In this document: positions 6,553 to 6,657 of the stretch, piece by piece
Position numbering within the stretch: position 1 is the stretch's first letter
How the letters are laid out: each line of letters starts with the position of its first letter
Position numbers and translations under genes: made by a program
Assembly (NCBI GenBank): GCA_023151335.1
Contig: JAKLJF010000286.1
Span: 1 to 6,657, forward strand
DNA length: 6,657 nt
Direction of reading: 5' to 3'
Source of the DNA: Thermoanaerobaculia bacterium
Lineage (GTDB): Bacteria > Bacteroidota > Bacteroidia > Chitinophagales > Saprospiraceae
Notes under the pieces: generated by a model
What the model was told of the DNA's origin: nothing
Seen by the model: the letters and a program-made list of their open reading frames with translations, nothing else
Databases searched by the model: none

Positions 6553-6657
6553 TCAAATTTTCGGTTTCTTCCAATTCAACCGGAATACCAGTCCGCCCAT
6601 GTCCCCACTCTGTATTTCCAGCCGCTCGCCGTCTATCTTATAAGTCTGGCTCTTTTC
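6553..6657 (-). CDS. 3' end of an unidentified gene (34 C-terminal residues), truncated by the right window edge
   Basis: On the minus strand the frame from the window edge to the TGA at 6555-6553 encodes 34 residues, beginning EKSQTYKIDGERLEIQ and ending LVFRLNWKKPKI. The pattern Y-x-I-D-G-x-x-L-E-I followed by G-G-L-V-F-R-L resembles the last two beta strands of small beta-barrel domains (lipocalin-like or META/HslJ-like proteins) that are common in Bacteroidota, but this is only a pattern resemblance. The gene is convergent with the intact hydrolase, with 19 bases between the stop codons and no visible terminator hairpin there. Confidence 0.65.
   Translation of the reverse strand, partial: EKSQTYKIDGERLEIQSGDMGGLVFRLNWKKPKI

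Overview
The window reads as a chromosomal segment from a fairly GC-rich Bacteroidota, most likely of the Saprospiria (Lewinella/Haliscomenobacter-like). The evidence is indirect. There is a helical protein of a type I associate with Saprospiraceae-like genomes (SPYFN motif near the N terminus, LGYHRKNYLNIIRF block near the C terminus). Shine-Dalgarno sequences are nearly absent, and one intergenic site fits the Bacteroidota -7 promoter element (TAnnTTTG). No rRNA, tRNA, CRISPR array, transposase, integrase or phage gene was seen. Taxonomy is inferred and no homology search was run.

Layout, left to right. (1) At the left edge, positions 1-71 on the minus strand hold the first 23 codons of a gene that runs out of the window. 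(2) 325-1704 (+) is a 459-residue all-helical, TPR-like cytosolic protein with a GTG start. (3) 1832-2752 (-) is a 306-residue single-toroid protein of the squalene-cyclase/prenyltransferase repeat type, convergent with gene 2. (4) 2994-4028 (-) is a five-TM membrane protein with a soluble helical C-terminal half. (5) After a divergent 278-base gap comes a plus-strand group. It consists of a cupin (4307-4849), a broken lipoprotein alpha/beta hydrolase (4872-5622) and an intact alpha/beta hydrolase (5685-6533). The short gaps of 22 and 62 bases suggest one transcription unit. (6) At the right edge, 6553-6657 (-) is the last 34 codons of another gene, convergent with the hydrolase.

The plus-strand trio combines a metal-binding cupin with two serine-type hydrolases, which would fit a small accessory pathway acting on small esters or oxygenated compounds. 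No substrate can be named from sequence. The second member is disabled. Its N-terminal half (nucleophile Ser) and C-terminal half (Asp, His) lie in different frames, and the core strand normally found between them is missing. This points to an internal deletion of roughly 30 codons with a length of 3n+2, not a single-base error. The most interesting functional lead is the small toroid protein. It carries a D-x-C ... H arrangement reminiscent of the zinc site of protein prenyltransferase beta subunits. I did not find a convincing undescribed multi-gene system here.
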